Positions 50,155 through 52,068 of a DNA stretch of 52,068 nucleotides are shown here, one piece after another. Numbering within the stretch: the first letter of the stretch is position 1; each line of letters opens with the position of its first letter. The stretch is taken from assembly GCA_003161615.1 (NCBI GenBank), contig PMOB01000033.1, forward strand, positions 1 through 52,068, read 5' to 3'. The DNA comes from Actinomycetota bacterium. GTDB lineage: Bacteria; Actinomycetota; Thermoleophilia; Gaiellales; Gaiellaceae. Under the pieces are notes generated by a model. It was not told the DNA's origin, did not search any database, and saw only the letters and a list, made by a program, of their open reading frames with translations. The position numbers and the translations under genes are program-made.

Positions 50155-50885
50155 GCGCCGCGGCTCCCCCGCACGAAGTCGTTGACCGCGTAGTAGCCGT
50201 CGATCGACTCGCCGGCGTCGCCCCAGAAGCCGTCCAGGACGTCGGCCTCGAGCTCGCCACGCTCGCCGTACCAGTTGTTCACGTCCGTGATCTCGAGCTC
50301 GCCACGGCCGGACGGCTCGAGCGCGGGCAGCACGTCCCACACCTGCGCGTCGTAGAAGTAGACGCCGGTTACCGCAAACGGGCTCGCGGGAGCGTCCGGC
50401 TTCTCGACGATGCGGACGATGCGCTCGCCGTCGAGCTCGGCGACGCCGAGATGGCGGAGATGCTCCTCGTCGTCGACCCGCGCGAGCACGACGCGCGCGC
50501 CGCGCTCCTGCGCCTCGAACTTCTCCACGACCGGCCGCAGCGAGCTCTCGAACACGTTGTCGGCGAGGAGGACGCAGCACCGATCGCCGTCGATGAACCG
50601 CTCTGCGAGCCCGAGCGCCTCGGCGATCCCGCCGGGCCGCTCCTGGTAGGCGTAGAAGAGCCGCTCGATCCCGTACTCGTGGCCGTTCCCGAGCAAGCGG
50701 AAGAACTCGCCGGCGTGCGCGCCGCCGGTTACGAGCATCAGCTCCTGGATGCCCGCCTCGACGAGCGCCTCGACCGCGTAGGTGACCATCGGACGGTCGT
50801 AGAGCGGCAGGAGGTGCTTGTTCGTGATCCGGGTCAACGGAGCGAGCCGGCTGCCCGAGCCCCCCGCGAGGATCACGCCTTTCAT
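50151..50885 (-). CDS. rmlA: Glucose-1-phosphate thymidylyltransferase RmlA
   Basis: A 244-residue nucleotidyltransferase that makes dTDP-glucose from dTTP and glucose-1-phosphate. The pyrophosphorylase signature MKGVILAGGSGSRLAPLTR and NKHLLPLYDRPMVTYAVEAL start the protein. QERPGGIAEALGLAERFIDG (about 84) and VLLADNVFE carry the sugar- and metal-binding parts, and VRIVEKPDAPASPFAVTGVY closes the active site. It is of the short RmlA type, without the extra C-terminal part of about 290-residue members. ATG 50885 is used. Just upstream, after a methyltransferase gene, a 50-base copy of this gene's first bases reappears at 51952-52001. Confidence 0.93.
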   Translation of the reverse strand: MKGVILAGGSGSRLAPLTRITNKHLLPLYDRPMVTYAVEALVEAGIQELMLVTGGAHAGEFFRLLGNGHEYGIERLFYAYQERPGGIAEALGLAERFIDGDRCCVLLADNVFESSLRPVVEKFEAQERGARVVLARVDDEEHLRHLGVAELDGERIVRIVEKPDAPASPFAVTGVYFYDAQVWDVLPALEPSGRGELEITDVNNWYGERGELEADVLDGFWGDAGESIDGYYAVNDFVRGSRGA

Positions 50886-50895
50886 CGCCGCGCGA
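50846..50895. repeat. Direct repeat, left copy (start of rmlA)
   Basis: This 50-base stretch covers the first 40 bases of rmlA and 10 bases upstream. It reappears at 51952-52001 with two mismatches by my alignment. The two copies flank the methyltransferase gene at 50911. Confidence 0.85.
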
Positions 50896-50910
50896 TCGTA
50901 GCGGCCGTTC

Positions 50911-51906
50911 CTAGGCGCCGACAGCGCAAGTTCGGAGCCAGAACGACGAAGTCCGGATGTCCGAAAGGCTCTCGGGCACTGGGCATGCGGCTGCAAGGTC
51001 GGTGGGATGCTCCCGCGCGAGATACGCGGCCGCGAGGAGAACCTCCAGTCGGGGATTGTCGGCCAGCAGAGCCTCCAGAACGTACTGCTCTGTCCAGAAC
51101 CATCGTCGCCGACTCCATTCGGCCGGGTAGTCGTACGGCGTGAAGACGTCGTGGACGTGCACGAGGACGCCCGGTGCGAGCGCCGGTAGCACCTCGAGCA
51201 GAAGGAAAGGAACGTCTCCGCCGGGCTGTGGAACGTGCGAGGAATCGATGAAGAGAACGTCGCCGGCAGCGAGGTCTTTGAACACGGACGGGTCGACCTC
51301 TTCGGCGCGGCGCCGGACGACCTCGACGCCGAGGGACTCGAGGTACGGCGGGCCGTACGGCTCGATCGCCACGAGCCGGCCCGCGTCGCCTTCGGCCGCG
51401 TTGACCGCGAGCGCCTTCGTGGCGAAGCGCGTCGACTCACCGCTTCCCACCTCCATCACAAGCTGCGGGCGTGCCATACGAAGAAGCGAGTAGAGGAGCT
51501 GTGCGTCCACCGGACCGAAGAGGCCATTGCGGTAGTACGGCTCGGTCACACCGTCGTAGTCCAGCGGAATCGCCGAGAGCTCCTCCCCATAACGGAGCCG
51601 GCGGAGTAGGTCGAGCTGCGCTTCGACTCTCAGATCGAGCCAAGGAAATTGGCGCGGCACGGTGTCGTCTCGAGCAGCCGGGCGAACCGGCGGGTCGTGG
51701 TAGTGATCGACGAGGGGGTAGATGCCGAGCCGGTCAGCGAGCGCGTAGAGATGCGGGCTCGTTGGCACAAAGTCGGGCCGATAGAGCCGCACGAGACGCA
51801 GCGCGAGCTTGAGAAACGGCAGACCCACGAACTCGAGTACCGGCCGTAGTTGCTGCCGCTTGACCGGCGAACGCCGGCGCAGCCATGAACTCACGCGCTC
51901 GCTCAA
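50911..51906 (-). CDS. Class I methyltransferase (Methyltransf_24-like)
   Basis: A 331-residue protein with a long basic/hydrophobic N-terminal part (FLKLALRLVRLYRPDFVPTS). The SAM-binding region follows: LVMEVGSGESTRFATKALAV (about 149), LVAIEPYGPPYLESLGVEVV, and GDVLFIDSSHVPQPGGDVPF (about 213), with the D-x-S-H motif of Methyltransf_24. The first start is TTG 51906; GTG 51894 (VSSWLRRRSPVKRQQ) would give 327 residues and cannot be excluded. The gene lies 25 bases before rmlA and is bracketed by direct copies of the rmlA start, so it seems to have been inserted or displaced here. It is possibly a tailoring O-methyltransferase for the glycan; the substrate is unknown. Confidence 0.82.
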   Translation of the reverse strand: MSERVSSWLRRRSPVKRQQLRPVLEFVGLPFLKLALRLVRLYRPDFVPTSPHLYALADRLGIYPLVDHYHDPPVRPAARDDTVPRQFPWLDLRVEAQLDLLRRLRYGEELSAIPLDYDGVTEPYYRNGLFGPVDAQLLYSLLRMARPQLVMEVGSGESTRFATKALAVNAAEGDAGRLVAIEPYGPPYLESLGVEVVRRRAEEVDPSVFKDLAAGDVLFIDSSHVPQPGGDVPFLLLEVLPALAPGVLVHVHDVFTPYDYPAEWSRRRWFWTEQYVLEALLADNPRLEVLLAAAYLAREHPTDLAAACPVPESLSDIRTSSFWLRTCAVGA

Positions 51907-51910
51907 CCCG

Positions 51911-51991
51911 TCAGAACGTACACAACGCGGTCAAGCGAGTCCTCAGGGCCGGCCGGCTCCCCGAGCCCCCCGCGAGGATCACGCCCTTCAT
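51911..51991 (-). pseudogene. Remnant of an rmlA 5' end
   Basis: ATG at 51991 opens MKGVILAGGSGSR, identical to the first 13 residues of RmlA. The frame then departs (PALRTRLTALCTF) and stops at 51911. It cannot make an enzyme and is best read as the left-over start of an rmlA copy after a rearrangement. It belongs to the 50-base direct repeat that also occurs at 50846-50895. Confidence 0.8.
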
Positions 51992-52001
51992 CGCCGCGCG
52001 A
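51952..52001. repeat. Direct repeat, right copy (rmlA remnant)
   Basis: This is the partner of the 50-base repeat at 50846-50895, with 48 of 50 positions alike by my count. Sequence beyond it on the right (from 52002) differs from that next to the left copy, apart from a short TAGCG match. Confidence 0.85.
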
Positions 52002-52039
52002 GCCTAGCGAGGGGCACGGCGAGTCCGGTCGCACGGCGC

Positions 52040-52068
52040 TTACGCGAAGCGACGGCGGATGGCGTTGA
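52040..52068 (-). CDS. Possible C-terminus of a gene cut by the right edge
   Basis: On the minus strand the last bases read NAIRRRFA followed by TAA at 52042-52040. A short basic tail such as this is a plausible protein end, but nine codons are too few to identify. If coding, it would be the gene upstream of the rml group. Confidence 0.3.

Noticed and set aside
1-52068. tRNA, rRNA, insertion sequence or phage genes
   Set aside because: I looked for cloverleaf-like, rRNA-like, transposase and integrase sequences and saw none. The rearrangement signs are duplications only.

Overview
The DNA is very G+C-rich (about two thirds by eye), almost gap-free, uses GTG starts freely, and is full of ATGA/GTGA start-stop overlaps. 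Together with the protein families this points to a high-GC actinobacterium. A deep-branching class such as Thermoleophilia is my guess from style only; no rRNA or other marker gene lies in the window. The whole 52 kb is one large cell-surface glycan locus: about 18 glycosyltransferases (nine GT4, eight GT2, one exostosin/GT47-like), seven SAM methyltransferases, three sulfotransferase domains plus the tail of a fourth, three ABC exporters, the core polymerisation and export-control genes, and dTDP-L-rhamnose genes.

Layout. 1-891: tandem sulfotransferases. 888-3851 (-): SDR, sugar C-methyltransferase, GT. 3949-8831: GT2, an ABC exporter (-), two GT4. 9013-13737: a 1,574-residue secreted repeat protein behind a hairpin-rich leader and followed by a terminator shared with a convergent GT4. 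15025-22516 (+): sulfotransferase, GT4, methyltransferase, PglK-like ABC exporter, three GT2. 22513-25922: methyltransferase and GT4 (-), divergent from two methyltransferases (+). 25906-39662 (-): a 12-gene operon, read from the right, of priming glycosyl-phosphotransferase, GT4, methyltransferase, GT4, Wzz/BY-kinase, Wzy-like polymerase, two GT2, GT47-like, a DxD-like protein, GT4 and a sulfotransferase-GT4 fusion. 39758-42134 (+): PHP tyrosine phosphatase, GT2, phosphopantetheinyl transferase. 42008-51906 (-): methyltransferase, rmlA, rmlC, rmlD, secreted glycoside hydrolase, ABC exporter, stand-alone thioesterase, and an A-PCP-TE NRPS-like enzyme.

How it may work (inference). The priming enzyme loads a sugar phosphate on a polyprenyl lipid. 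The GTs, fed partly by dTDP-rhamnose, extend it, while methyl- and sulfotransferases decorate it. One of the ABC exporters may flip it, since no Wzx-type flippase is visible. The Wzy-like protein polymerises, and the BY-kinase/PHP-phosphatase pair controls chain length. The most unusual part is the phosphopantetheinyl transferase / A-PCP-TE / second TE / ABC exporter set embedded in the glycan locus, which could make or attach an acyl-type group. Next come the sulfotransferase-glycosyltransferase fusion, the near-duplicate ABC exporters bracketing about 39 kb, and an rmlA 5'-end remnant marking a rearrangement at the right end.
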